Source: Thermohalobaculum sp039026375 (GTDB lineage Bacteria; Pseudomonadota; Alphaproteobacteria; Rhodobacterales; Rhodobacteraceae). Taken from it: a stretch of 64,000 bases of DNA. The stretch is from positions 43,601 through 107,600 of the forward strand of contig JBCCML010000010.1 in the NCBI GenBank assembly GCA_039026375.1, given 5' to 3'. Positions 1 through 8,963 of this stretch are shown one piece after another; within the stretch, counting starts at the first letter, position 1, and every line of letters begins with the position of its first letter. The translations under genes and the position numbers were made by a program. A model generated the notes under the pieces. It did not search any database. It was not told the DNA's origin and saw only the letters and a program-made list of their open reading frames with translations.

Positions 1-1
1 C

Positions 2-58
2 GCCAAGATCGAAGACCTGAACGGCGCCCCCGCCGTGGTCTGGGAGAAGGCGGAATGA
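2..58 (+). CDS. C-terminal end of a protein cut by the window edge (possibly OB-fold/DUF35 partner)
   Basis: Only the last 18 codons are in the window, ending ...PAVVWEKAE and then TGA. The tail resembles the end of DUF35 zinc-ribbon/OB-fold proteins, which commonly finish with a Trp/Phe-x-Lys segment and are encoded just before thiolase-fold proteins like the next gene. That identity is inferred mainly from position; 18 residues are too few to prove it. It is probably the first partner of the downstream acyl-CoA cluster, separated from it by about 135 bp. Confidence 0.4.
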   Translation, partial: AKIEDLNGAPAVVWEKAE

Positions 59-101
59 GCGGTCAGCATCGAACCAATCATCATCGAACCAAACGGACCT
101 C

Positions 102-117
102 GCGGACAGATGTCCGC
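102..117. repeat. Short perfect inverted repeat in the gap before the thiolase-fold gene
   Basis: GCGGACA and TGTCCGC are separated by two bases. The 135-bp gap also holds ATCGAACCAA twice just upstream. It could be a weak terminator stem or an operator; it has no T-tract and nothing else identifies it. Confidence 0.3.
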
Positions 118-193
118 TCGGACACGATGCCTGGCGTGCTCGCCCATCCAGGCTGCGCGCGCCGCGGGCGCTTGGCGGGAATTTTGGTCGTGA

Positions 194-1363
194 ATGGCGG
201 ACAGGTGCACCATGGCTGAGCCGAAGGATCTGCGCGGCAAGGCCGCTTGCATCGGGTTGGCGACCTACGGCACCGGCGAGTGCCCCGGCTGGAATTCGAC
301 CGAGATGATGGGTGTGGCCTGCATCCGGGCGCTGGAGGACGCAGGCGTGGGCCTATCCGAGGTGGACGGGATCTGGGCCGCGACGGCGGTGCACTCGATG
401 GCGGCCATGAGCCTGGCCGAGCATCTGGGGATCAACCCGAAGTATTCGTCAGGATCTAACATCGGCGGGTCGTCGTTCATGTCCCATGTAATCGACGCGG
501 CCATGGCGCTGGACGCCGGGATCGTCGATGTGGCGCTGATTGCCTATGGCTCGAACCAGCGGACAGAAGGCGGGTTTCGGACCGTTTCGGAGCCGATGCC
601 CTTCGAGGCGCAGTACGAGCCGCGCAGCCCGATCAACGCCTATGCGATGGCGTCCGCCCGCTACATGCACGAGTTCGGCGCGACCCGAGAGCACCTGGCC
701 GAAGTGGCCATCGCCGCCCGGGCCTGGGCGGTGGAGAACCCCGAGGCCTTTGCCCGCGACCCGATAACCATCGATGATGTTTTGAATGCGCGCATGATCT
801 CGGACCCGCTGGGCAAGCTGGATATCTGCCTGGTGACCGACGGGGCGGCGGCCATGGTCATGACCCGGGCCGACCGCGCCAAAGATGCTGCCAAGCCCGT
901 CTACCTGCTGGGCGGGGGCATGGCGCACGACCACCGCATGATCTCGGAGATGCCGTCGCTGACGACGACCTGCACGGTGGATGCCGGCTGGCGCGCCTTC
1001 GGGATGGCGGGGATGCAGCCCAAGGACATGGCAACGGTGCAACTCTACGATGCGTTCACCATCAACACGATCCTGTTCCTGGAGGATCTGGGCTTTTGCG
1101 AGAAGGGCGAGGGCAAGGACTTTGTCTCCGGCGGGCGGATCGCGCCGGGCGGCGCGCTGGCGGTCAATACCTCGGGCGGCGGGCTGTCGTGCGTGCATCC
1201 GGGCATGTACGGCATGTTCGTGATGAACGAGGCGATCCGCCAGGTGCGCGGCGATGCGCCGGGTCGACAGATCGAGGGCGCCAAGACCAGTCTGGCACAT
1301 GGCAATGGCGGGGTTCTGTCCAGCCAGGTCACGACGATTTGGGGCGACAGGGACACTCTCTAG
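194..1363 (+). CDS. Thiolase-superfamily protein (SCP-x/lipid-transfer type) lacking the catalytic cysteines
   Basis: A 389-residue thiolase-fold protein acting on a CoA thioester in the cytoplasm. It has the two-lobed layout: the N-terminal lobe includes GSNIGGSSF near residue 95, where degradative thiolases carry the nucleophilic Cys, and the C-terminal lobe has NTSGGGLS..HPGMYG and a final HGNGG where the second Cys of true thiolases sits. Both catalytic Cys positions are therefore non-Cys. This is typical of SCP-x-like or Ltp2-type proteins, some of which are retro-aldol lyases rather than thiolases. Start choice is open between 194 and the ATG at 212. It leads a co-directional cluster with two acyl-CoA dehydrogenases. 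Confidence 0.8.
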   Translation: MADRCTMAEPKDLRGKAACIGLATYGTGECPGWNSTEMMGVACIRALEDAGVGLSEVDGIWAATAVHSMAAMSLAEHLGINPKYSSGSNIGGSSFMSHVIDAAMALDAGIVDVALIAYGSNQRTEGGFRTVSEPMPFEAQYEPRSPINAYAMASARYMHEFGATREHLAEVAIAARAWAVENPEAFARDPITIDDVLNARMISDPLGKLDICLVTDGAAAMVMTRADRAKDAAKPVYLLGGGMAHDHRMISEMPSLTTTCTVDAGWRAFGMAGMQPKDMATVQLYDAFTINTILFLEDLGFCEKGEGKDFVSGGRIAPGGALAVNTSGGGLSCVHPGMYGMFVMNEAIRQVRGDAPGRQIEGAKTSLAHGNGGVLSSQVTTIWGDRDTL

Positions 1364-1373
1364 GGAGCGGAAA

Positions 1374-2572
<1,199 letters not shown>

Positions 2573-2573
<1 letters not shown>

Positions 2574-3535
2574 TGCTGACGACCCGCTTCACCGAGCGGT
2601 TCGGCGTCGAGCACCCCATCGTGCTCGCCCCCATGGACCGCATCTCCGGCGGGCGCCTGGCGGGTGCTGTGTCGGCGGCGGGCGGGTTCGGGCTGATTGG
2701 CGGGGGCTATGGCGACGCCGAGGTCGTCGAGCAGGCGTTTGCCGAGGCCGGCAACCAGAAGGTGGGCGTCGGTTTCATCACTTGGTCAGCGCAGCGTAAT
2801 CCGGACACGGTGGCCGTGGCGCTGGCGCATGAGCCGGCGGCGCTTATGGTCTCTTTTGGGGATGCCGAGGATCTGGTGGCCGAGGCCAAGGCCCGCGACA
2901 TCCCTACGTTTTGGCAGGTCCAGACGCTCGCCCAGGTGCGTCAGGCGCTGGCCGCCAGGGTGGACGTGATCGTCGTGCAGGGGCAGGAGGCCGGCGGCCA
3001 CGGCATGGACCGCGGACTGACGGCCCTGCTGCCCGCGGCCCGCGATGTCGCCGGGCCCGACCAGATCTTGCTGGCCGCCGGCGGCATCGCCGATGGCCGG
3101 GGGCTGGCCGCAGCGATGATGCTGGGGGCTGACGGCGTGCTCATGGGCACCCGGTTCTGGGCATCGGAGGAGGCCAATGGCCCCGACGCTGCCAAGGCAG
3201 CCATTTCCGGGGCCGAAGGCGACCGCACCCTGCGCTCGAAGGTCTTCGACCTGGCACGTGACGCGGACTGGCCCTGGAAGTACACGGGCCGCGTCGTGGG
3301 CAACGCTTTCTCGGACCGCTGGCACGGCGATATCGACGGGCTGAAGGACGACATCCACGCTCAGCGCGCAGCCTACGACGCCTCGGACGAGGAGGATTTC
3401 TCGACCCGTGTCGTCATCGCTGGCGAAGCGGTGGACCTGATCGACCGCGTCCAACCCGCCGCCGAAATCGTGATCGAGACCGTCGAGGGCGCCGCCCGCC
3501 TGCTCCGGAGCGCCGGGGGCTATTTGAAGACATAG
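2573..3535 (+). CDS. Nitronate monooxygenase / 2-nitropropane dioxygenase-family flavoprotein
   Basis: A 320-residue FMN-dependent TIM-barrel protein. Family marks are the N-terminal VEHPIVLAPMDRISGG, the QGQEAGGHG phosphate-site loop near residue 140, LLAAGGIADGRG near 166 and GADGVLMGTRFWAS near 185. Members oxidise alkyl nitronates, but many in CoA-catabolic clusters have other, undefined roles, sometimes as enoyl reductase-like flavoproteins. The ATG overlaps the preceding stop by one base, implying translational coupling with the acyl-CoA dehydrogenases on both sides. Its association with beta-oxidation genes argues against a dedicated nitronate detoxification role, although that is an inference. 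Confidence 0.85.
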
Positions 3536-3566
3536 ACGGGCCGCGCGCCCGCGACGAGGGAACACC

Positions 3567-4700
3567 ATGGACTTCGAGCTTTCCGAAGAGCGCCAGATGC
3601 TCAAGGACACCGCGGACCGCATGATCCGCGAGCGCTACCCCTTGGACACGCGCCATGCGGCAGCCGCGTCGGATGATGGCTTTGATCGCCAGATCTGGGC
3701 GGATTTTTGTGAGCTGGGGCTCCCCGGCGCTCTGATTTCGGCGGATCACGGCGGCTTCGGCGGTACGGGTGAGGACATTGCCCTGGTGTTCGAATGCTTG
3801 GGCCGTGGCCTGGTTGTCGAGCCCTTCCTGCCGAGCCTCTTGGCGGCAATTCCGCTGGAGGTCTACGATCGGGACGAACTGCTGGACCAGATTATCGGGG
3901 GCGAGAAGATTGCAGCCTTCGCCCATGGCGAGCCGGACGCCTACTATGCACCCAACCATGTCACGACGAAGGCTGTGGGGGCCGATGGTGCCTGGCACCT
4001 GACCGGCGCCAAAGCCGTGGTGATCAATGGCGGGGCGGCGGATCTGCTGGTCGTGTCGGCCCGGCTGACTGGGCACGCGGCTGACGCCAACACGGGCCTT
4101 GGCCTCTTCCTGGTGGATCCGACGGCCGACGGCGTGGAGGTGACCGCCCATAAATCAGTTGACGGCCCCAATGTGGCGGAGATCCGGCTGGACAACGCGC
4201 CGGCTGAACCGCTGGGCACGCCCGGCGATGCCTGGCCTGTTATCGAGAAGACGCTTGCTGCCGGTGCTCTGGCCGTTTCGGCCGAAGCGATTGGCGCGAT
4301 GGAGACCGCCAAAGACCAAACGCTGGCCTATCTGAAAGAGCGCGCGCAATTCGGCAAACCGATCGGTGCCAACCAGGTGTTGCAGCACCGCATGGTTGAG
4401 ATGGCCATGGAACTGGAGCAGGCGCGCTCGGCCGTGATGCTGGCTGCCAACAGCCTTGAGGCCGATCGCGTCACGCGCGAAATCAATGTCTCCGCCGCCA
4501 AGAATCTCGTTGGTCGCGCCGGACGCCTGATCGCCGAGGAAGCGATCCAGATGCATGGCGGCGTCGCAATGACCTGGGAGTGGCCGCTGCCTCACTTTGC
4601 CAAGCGGATTATCATGATCGATCATCTCTTCGGAGACACGGATCATCATTTGCAGCGCTACGTCGCACTGACCCAGGAAGCCGAGGCCGGGGCCGCGTGA
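3567..4700 (+). CDS. Acyl-CoA dehydrogenase, second paralogue
   Basis: 377 residues starting MDFELSEERQMLKDTADRMI, after GAGGGAACACC. Its N-terminal domain belongs to the acyl-CoA dehydrogenase fold. The middle domain is less canonical than in the upstream paralogue, and the C-terminal helical bundle has RAQFGKPIGANQVLQHRMVEM and IQMHGGVAMTWEWPLPHFAKR. The two dehydrogenases resemble the heterotetrameric pairs of steroid and bile-acid catabolism, in which one subunit supplies the base and the other part of the FAD site. That pairing is inferred from adjacency. The stop codon overlaps the GTG start of the OmpA-domain gene. Confidence 0.9.
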   Translation: MDFELSEERQMLKDTADRMIRERYPLDTRHAAAASDDGFDRQIWADFCELGLPGALISADHGGFGGTGEDIALVFECLGRGLVVEPFLPSLLAAIPLEVYDRDELLDQIIGGEKIAAFAHGEPDAYYAPNHVTTKAVGADGAWHLTGAKAVVINGGAADLLVVSARLTGHAADANTGLGLFLVDPTADGVEVTAHKSVDGPNVAEIRLDNAPAEPLGTPGDAWPVIEKTLAAGALAVSAEAIGAMETAKDQTLAYLKERAQFGKPIGANQVLQHRMVEMAMELEQARSAVMLAANSLEADRVTREINVSAAKNLVGRAGRLIAEEAIQMHGGVAMTWEWPLPHFAKRIIMIDHLFGDTDHHLQRYVALTQEAEAGAA

Positions 4701-5500
4701 CCGCATATGGGCCGCACCGGGCGCCTGCCGGTGCCGCTTTGCTGATGCTTGCGGTGCTGAGCGTACCGGCGATCGCAAACCAACCATTCAGCCCTGGTGC
4801 TCTGTCCGAGCACTTTGCCGTGGCATTGGACTGCGGCCCGGGCGAGTGCGCCGAAATCTCGCCGGCCGACCCAGAAGACAGTCGCAACGACGACATGCGC
4901 CAGCGCCGGGAAAGGCCGGAGCAAAGCGGATCGGAGGTGCCAAGCGTTCGACTACCCGCGCCCTCAAGCGGTCAAGGTGTTGCGCCCGACGCGGATGATG
5001 TCTTGCGTCCCCCGGCGGCTTCTGCGCCTGCGCAGGTCGAAGCGCGTGTCGAGGCTCAGGTAGAGGCAGACAGCCCGCCGCCGCCCGCGACCAGCGCTCC
5101 GCCAACGGCATCTGCAGGCCCCGCCATTGGTGCGGTCGCTGCGGCCTCGGTCGTGCTGCCGCCAACCCCCGGTTTTGACTTGCAGATCAGCTTTGATGCC
5201 GGCAGTTCACGCCTGCAACCTGACAGCCAGGTCAACCTGAAGACGACGGCCGAGGCGCTGCTTGATGGCGATCTGGCCAATGCCCGCTTCCTGATCGCGG
5301 CCCATACCAGCGGCAGGGGCGGGGCGCGCGACATGTCGCTCAGCCGGGTGCGGGCACTGGTGGTGAAGTCGGCATTGCAAGCTTACGGCGTGCCGGGTGA
5401 TCGCCTTGTGGCGACTGGTTTCGGTGCCACGCAACCACTGGCCGGTAGCGACCCGCAAAGCCCCGAACAGGAGCGGATCGAGTTGCACCTGCTGCGCTGA
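4697..5500 (+). CDS. Exported OmpA/MotB-domain protein
   Basis: 267 residues from a GTG that overlaps the previous stop in a GTGA junction. An N-terminal signal sequence (AALLMLAVLSVPAIA) is followed by about 125 residues of Pro/Ala/Gln-rich linker. A C-terminal OmpA-like peptidoglycan-binding domain follows (FDLQISFDAGSSRLQPDS, then SLSRVRALVVKSALQAYGV and DRLVATGFGATQPL). It should sit in the periplasm or outer membrane and bind the murein layer. Translational coupling to an acyl-CoA dehydrogenase is unexpected for an envelope protein. A second, smaller OmpA-domain gene lies 0.8 kb downstream on the other strand. Confidence 0.85.
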   Translation: MTAYGPHRAPAGAALLMLAVLSVPAIANQPFSPGALSEHFAVALDCGPGECAEISPADPEDSRNDDMRQRRERPEQSGSEVPSVRLPAPSSGQGVAPDADDVLRPPAASAPAQVEARVEAQVEADSPPPPATSAPPTASAGPAIGAVAAASVVLPPTPGFDLQISFDAGSSRLQPDSQVNLKTTAEALLDGDLANARFLIAAHTSGRGGARDMSLSRVRALVVKSALQAYGVPGDRLVATGFGATQPLAGSDPQSPEQERIELHLLR

Positions 5501-5542
5501 AAAGAAACCGCGGGCCGGACCGCGGATTACGGGAGGGAGCCC

Positions 5543-6334
5543 ATGAGCGAAGACCGCATCATCGTCGAGCGTCACGGCCGCGTATTGAAGGCCGTCAACA
5601 ACGATCCGAAAACGCGCAATGCGCTGACCTGGGACTTCTACGAAGGCTTTCGCAAGGTGGTCGAGGAAGCTTCTGCCAGCGCGGATGTCGGCGCGATCGT
5701 GCTGACCGGGGCGGGCGGATTTTTCTGCTCTGGCGGCAACATCAACGGCCTGAAGGAGCGCAGCGAGGCCGACTACGACACTAGGCGTCGGTCAGTCGAC
5801 AAGTTGCACGATATGATCCACGCCATGCGCGATTGCCCGAAGCCGATCATCGCGGCGGTGGACGGCGGCGCGGCGGGGGCGGGCGCGTCGATCATGGCGG
5901 CATGCGACCTCATTGTGGGTGCGCGCGATGCATACTCCTCGGTCGCCTATATAAAAATCGGGATGACGCCGGATGGTGGGTCAACTGCGTTTCTGGGGAC
6001 CGCTCTGCCACGCCACACGATCTCTGAGATGGTCTTCACCGGGGATCGTATCCCTCTGACAAGGCTGCATGATTTGGGCGTTGTCAACCGGTTGGCCGAA
6101 CCCGGTCAGGCGCTGGATATGGCGATGGCATGGGCGGCTGAGATTGCCGAAATGCCCAGCCGTGCGCTGGCCAAGGGCAAGGCATTGATCAACTCGGCAC
6201 GCCTGAACACTCTGAAGGATCAGCTGGACGCGGAAGCCGATGGGATCGCCGAGGCGCTGGGCGGGGCTGAAGGCGCCGAAGGGATCGGCGCCTTCCTGGA
6301 AAAGCGTAAGCCTGACTGGTCCAAGACCCGGTGA
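5543..6334 (+). CDS. Enoyl-CoA hydratase/isomerase
   Basis: 263 residues of the crotonase superfamily, preceded by a strong GGGAGGGAG Shine-Dalgarno sequence. It would hydrate a 2,3-enoyl-CoA or isomerise or cleave a related CoA ester. Oxyanion-hole segments are visible: GAGGFFCSGGNINGL near residue 55 and DGGAAGAGASIMAACDLIVG near 110, followed by IKIGMTPDGGST, where one of the usual catalytic glutamates would lie. It closes the left-hand acyl-CoA cluster. It runs tail-to-tail into the OmpA-domain gene at 6340 with only five bases between the stops. Confidence 0.9.
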   Translation: MSEDRIIVERHGRVLKAVNNDPKTRNALTWDFYEGFRKVVEEASASADVGAIVLTGAGGFFCSGGNINGLKERSEADYDTRRRSVDKLHDMIHAMRDCPKPIIAAVDGGAAGAGASIMAACDLIVGARDAYSSVAYIKIGMTPDGGSTAFLGTALPRHTISEMVFTGDRIPLTRLHDLGVVNRLAEPGQALDMAMAWAAEIAEMPSRALAKGKALINSARLNTLKDQLDAEADGIAEALGGAEGAEGIGAFLEKRKPDWSKTR

Positions 6335-6339
6335 GAGAC

Positions 6340-6750
6340 TTATTCGTAGCTCACGGTGACCCGGCGCTCGTTCTTCTGGTCGTCTTCGAACAGACCGAAC
6401 AGCGTCTGGCCCTCGGTCTCGGTGGCGATCAAGATCCGGTCAGCGGGCACCCCAAGTTTGATCAGGTGACGCCTGACGTTCTTGGCGCGCGCATCAGCCA
6501 CGCGGGCGTTTGCCTCCGGCGTGCCCTGGGCGTCAACTTGGGCGAAGACGCAGACGGCATCGCGGTGCTTGGCAATCTCGGCGAATTCGGCCAGGCGGGC
6601 CTTGTGATCAGCCGTCAGCTTGGTGTGACCGGTATCGTAGAATATCGTCGTCGCACCGCTGCCACCGGCGCCGCATTCCGCCGCTGCGGCCGGCATGGCC
6701 AGGGTGCTGGCCGCCAAAAGGGCCGTTGCCGCAAAGATCATTCTAATCAT
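6340..6750 (-). CDS. Small exported OmpA-domain protein
   Basis: 136 residues, start chosen at MIRMIFAATALLAAS because GGGGGAG lies five bases upstream; another ATG 12 bases earlier is less well placed. A signal peptide ends near MPAAAAE, and almost all of the mature protein is a single OmpA-like domain (FYDTGHTKLTADHKARLAE, then NARVADARAKNVRRHLIKLGV and RRVTVSYE). It probably binds peptidoglycan in the periplasm. It is monocistronic, and its promoter must lie in the 80-bp divergent gap to the gene at 6831. Confidence 0.8.
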   Translation of the reverse strand: MIRMIFAATALLAASTLAMPAAAAECGAGGSGATTIFYDTGHTKLTADHKARLAEFAEIAKHRDAVCVFAQVDAQGTPEANARVADARAKNVRRHLIKLGVPADRILIATETEGQTLFGLFEDDQKNERRVTVSYE

Positions 6751-6830
6751 CGTCTCCCCCATATTGGTCTTTATGGCCATCAGCATGACATCCCCGCGCC
6801 CCAGGCGCCAGCCCGCGACAGGAGTGCCGC

Positions 6831-7376
6831 ATGAGCCGTTTGACCACACCCGCTTATGATCAGATGACGGACGCCCAACGCGACGTCCACGACGCCATCG
6901 TCTCCGGCCCCCGCGGTTCGATCAGGGGGCCGTTCCTGGCCTGGATCCAGACCCCCGGCATGGCCATGCCTGCGCAGCAACTGGGCGAATATTTCCGTTT
7001 TAATACAAGCATTTCGCGCGACCTGGCCGAGATCGCTATCTGCGTCACCGGCGCACATTACAAGGCCGAGTTCGAGTGGTGGGCGCACAGCCGTATGGCG
7101 CACGAAGCGGGCGTCTCGGAGGCTATCACCGATTCGATCTGCGTTGGCCAAACACCCGCCTTTGACGACCCCAAGGCCCAGGTTGTCTATGACACGGCGC
7201 GTGCGCTCAACCTGCGCCACCGTCTGACGGACGCCGAGTTTGCAGCGGCGCGAGACAGCCTGGGCGAGCAGGGTCTGATGGAGGTCATCGGCCTCTGCGG
7301 ATACTACGCGTTGGTATCGCTGACGTTGAATTCCTACGAGGTTGATACGCCGGATGGCAGCCGCGCGTTCAGCTAA
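6831..7376 (+). CDS. Carboxymuconolactone decarboxylase-like (CMD/AhpD fold) protein
   Basis: 181 residues with the all-helical CMD/AhpD fold: an N-terminal segment SGPRGSIRGPFLAWIQTPG near residue 23 and the core ISRDLAEIAICVTGAHYKAEFEWWAHSRMA near 58-90. The Cys-x-x-Cys of AhpD-type peroxidase reductants is absent, since the core reads ICVTGAHYKAEFEW. It is thus closer to the CMD-like group that uses Glu/His residues. Function is undefined; a hydrolase or decarboxylase on a lactone-like compound is possible. The gene stands alone and is followed by the 11-bp repeat array. Confidence 0.75.
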   Translation: MSRLTTPAYDQMTDAQRDVHDAIVSGPRGSIRGPFLAWIQTPGMAMPAQQLGEYFRFNTSISRDLAEIAICVTGAHYKAEFEWWAHSRMAHEAGVSEAITDSICVGQTPAFDDPKAQVVYDTARALNLRHRLTDAEFAAARDSLGEQGLMEVIGLCGYYALVSLTLNSYEVDTPDGSRAFS

Positions 7377-7390
7377 ATCCGGGCACTTGC

Positions 7391-7479
7391 GCTGGGATTT
7401 CACCCGTACAGCAAGTGTACAGCACCTGTACAGCAAGCGTGCAGCATCTGTACCGCACCTGTATGTACAGAAAGTCGAC
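7391..7479. repeat. Dispersed intergenic element, copy 1: five 11-bp units centred on TGTACA
   Basis: After a 15-base leader (GCTGGGATTTCACCC) come five 11-base units starting at 7406, each of the form GTRCAGCANNT; the fifth reads GTACCGCACCT. A constant end, GTATGTACAGAAAGTCGAC, closes the element. The same architecture recurs at 34596-34684 and 59844-59921 in the same orientation. The unit core TGTACA is palindromic and repeats every 11 bases, about one helical turn, which would place the sites on one face of the helix. No protein or RNA role is known to me. Confidence 0.85.
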
Positions 7480-7526
7480 TTTCCGCCGCCCGCCACGATC
7501 ACCCAATCCCACCAGATCGGGTGCGC

Positions 7527-7573
7527 CGGGCGTGGCCGGGCGGGGAGGGTGGGTGTGCGCCTGGCCACGCCCG
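7527..7573. terminator. GC-rich gene-end hairpin with G-tract loop (copy in 7.5 kb gap)
   Basis: CGGGCGTGGCC at 7527-7537 is the exact reverse complement of GGCCACGCCCG at 7563-7573. The loop contains GGGGAGGGTGGGTG, the complement of the CCCACCC tract seen in the other members of this hairpin family. It sits between convergent genes and probably terminates both, although it lacks a T-tract. Confidence 0.6.
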
Positions 7574-7622
7574 ACCCTAAATAGGCCACACGCCGCTCAC
7601 CTGTAAGCGCGCAGAAAGCCCC

Positions 7623-8240
7623 TCAGCCCCGCGCCGGAAAATAGCTGTCGGCGGGCAGAAAACGCGCCAGCCCGGCAGCGTCCGCCCAGACCTTTTCATG
7701 GGGGGCATCGCCCACCAGCACCACGGCATCCGAGGGGAGTTGGTAGGGGTCCAGCACCGCTCGGATCGCGTCTCGGCTGGCGGGCCTGTTGGCGCGAAGC
7801 GCCGGCGCCTCCCCGACCCGGTCCAGTGTCAAGCCGGCCCTTGCCAAGGCTGCGGCCACGGCGCCCGGATCTTGGTCTGCCAGCACGATCCGGCGGCAAC
7901 CGTTCAACCCATTCAATTTCGCCGAAACTGGACCCGGCACCGGCGGCGTGCGGCCCAGCCGCAGCCCCAATGCCTGACACGTGTAGAGGAACCCGATGAT
8001 ATCCCGCCCTGTCCCCAGCAGGATCGAGGCGTACTGCGGATAGGCCAGCCCCAGCTCCTGTGCGCGGCGCACGCGGCGGCGCACCACCTCCAGCGGCAGG
8101 CGCGGCATCAACTCTGCCCGGGCTTTCTTCCAGGCAAACTTGCGGAACGAAAAACCGGCGTCCAACGGCGGGCCCTGGTTGTGGCCCATGCCCGCCAGAC
8201 GCTCGCCCGGCAGCGCCGAAATGGGGGACTTTGGGAGCAC
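7623..8240 (-). CDS. Uncharacterised protein with MGHNQGPP segment
   Basis: 205 residues from a GTG abutting the stop of the DUF1326 gene; the ATG of MGHNQGPP at 8189 is an alternative start. No catalytic motif or membrane segment is apparent. The protein falls into a basic N-terminal half (FRKFAWKKARAEL, VVRRRVRRAQELGL) and a C-terminal half with alternating helices and strands (RRIVLADQDPGAVAAALARAG, AVVLVGDAPHEKVWADA). The MGHNQGPP segment recurs in otherwise unrelated alphaproteobacterial small proteins, from memory of such families. It is the last gene of the DUF2182-DUF1326 operon, so a link to that system is possible. Confidence 0.6.
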   Translation of the reverse strand: MLPKSPISALPGERLAGMGHNQGPPLDAGFSFRKFAWKKARAELMPRLPLEVVRRRVRRAQELGLAYPQYASILLGTGRDIIGFLYTCQALGLRLGRTPPVPGPVSAKLNGLNGCRRIVLADQDPGAVAAALARAGLTLDRVGEAPALRANRPASRDAIRAVLDPYQLPSDAVVLVGDAPHEKVWADAAGLARFLPADSYFPARG

Positions 8241-8954
8241 TCAGCCCTTCCAGTCGATATCGACCACCTGGGCCGAGCGTTCCTCGAAATCCCAGTTGCG
8301 GCCAAAGTCGCGCAGCCGCGACTTCAGGCCCTTGGCGATCGTGATGGTCGAGGACATCCAGTACTTGGTGTTGTTGATCGTCACGTGCGAGTCCGGGTCG
8401 ACACCGCCGATGGGCTCGATCGAGGCCAGGATCGCCTTCCCCGCGGTCACGGTGCGCACGTGGCCGTTCACCTCATAGGTCACCGGCACACGTTTCGTGC
8501 CCAGGAAGTTCGCGACCAGCAGGCGCAGCAGCCCGGTGGTGCCGCCCGCTTGGCCGGACAGGATCATCTCAAGCCCTTCGACCTGGCCGTCCGACGCCTT
8601 GTCGTCCACGTACAGCGCCACGGTCCAACCGCCTTCGGCCATGCGCCCGGGGATATCCAGCAGCAGCGCCACGTTGAGGCCGTCCAGCGACAGGCCCTTG
8701 TAGTGGCCGTCGTCGATGCGGAACGCCATCCAGGCTTGGCAATAGCCGTGCGTCGGCCGGGCCACCCCCAGTGACACGTCGCAGGGGCAGAAGACATCGC
8801 ACGAACAGTTCAGCGCCAGTTCGCCCTGGATCGCCCAGCCGTCGTCCTCCACGTCGGCGGGGACCAGGTCGGTGCCGGTCGCCGGCATCTTCGACGAGAT
8901 CCGCGGGGCCAGAAGACGGATGGCCTTCTGCATCGTGCTATCGTGTTTGGCCAT
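8241..8954 (-). CDS. DUF1326 domain protein
   Basis: 237 residues; start at MAKHDSTMQ, with AGGA seven bases upstream. The family core is clear: GELALNCSCDVFCPCDVSLG near residues 43-62 with three closely spaced Cys, then THGYCQAWMAFRIDDGHYKGLSLDGLNVALL and a C-terminal beta-rich half. DUF1326 proteins are commonly encoded beside DUF2182 membrane proteins, exactly as here, where nine bases separate the two genes. The Cys cluster suggests metal binding, but no biochemical function is established to my knowledge. Confidence 0.85.
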   Translation of the reverse strand: MAKHDSTMQKAIRLLAPRISSKMPATGTDLVPADVEDDGWAIQGELALNCSCDVFCPCDVSLGVARPTHGYCQAWMAFRIDDGHYKGLSLDGLNVALLLDIPGRMAEGGWTVALYVDDKASDGQVEGLEMILSGQAGGTTGLLRLLVANFLGTKRVPVTYEVNGHVRTVTAGKAILASIEPIGGVDPDSHVTINNTKYWMSSTITIAKGLKSRLRDFGRNWDFEERSAQVVDIDWKG

Positions 8955-8963
8955 GGAAGGTTC

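Noticed and set aside
7406..7479. Direct repeats resembling a small CRISPR array
   Set aside because: The units are contiguous, 11 bases long and have no spacers; no cas genes are present in the window.
7698..8774. Plus-strand frame opposite the DUF1326 operon
   Set aside because: The opposite strand has DUF1326 and coupled start/stop codons; the plus frame has no recognisable domain.
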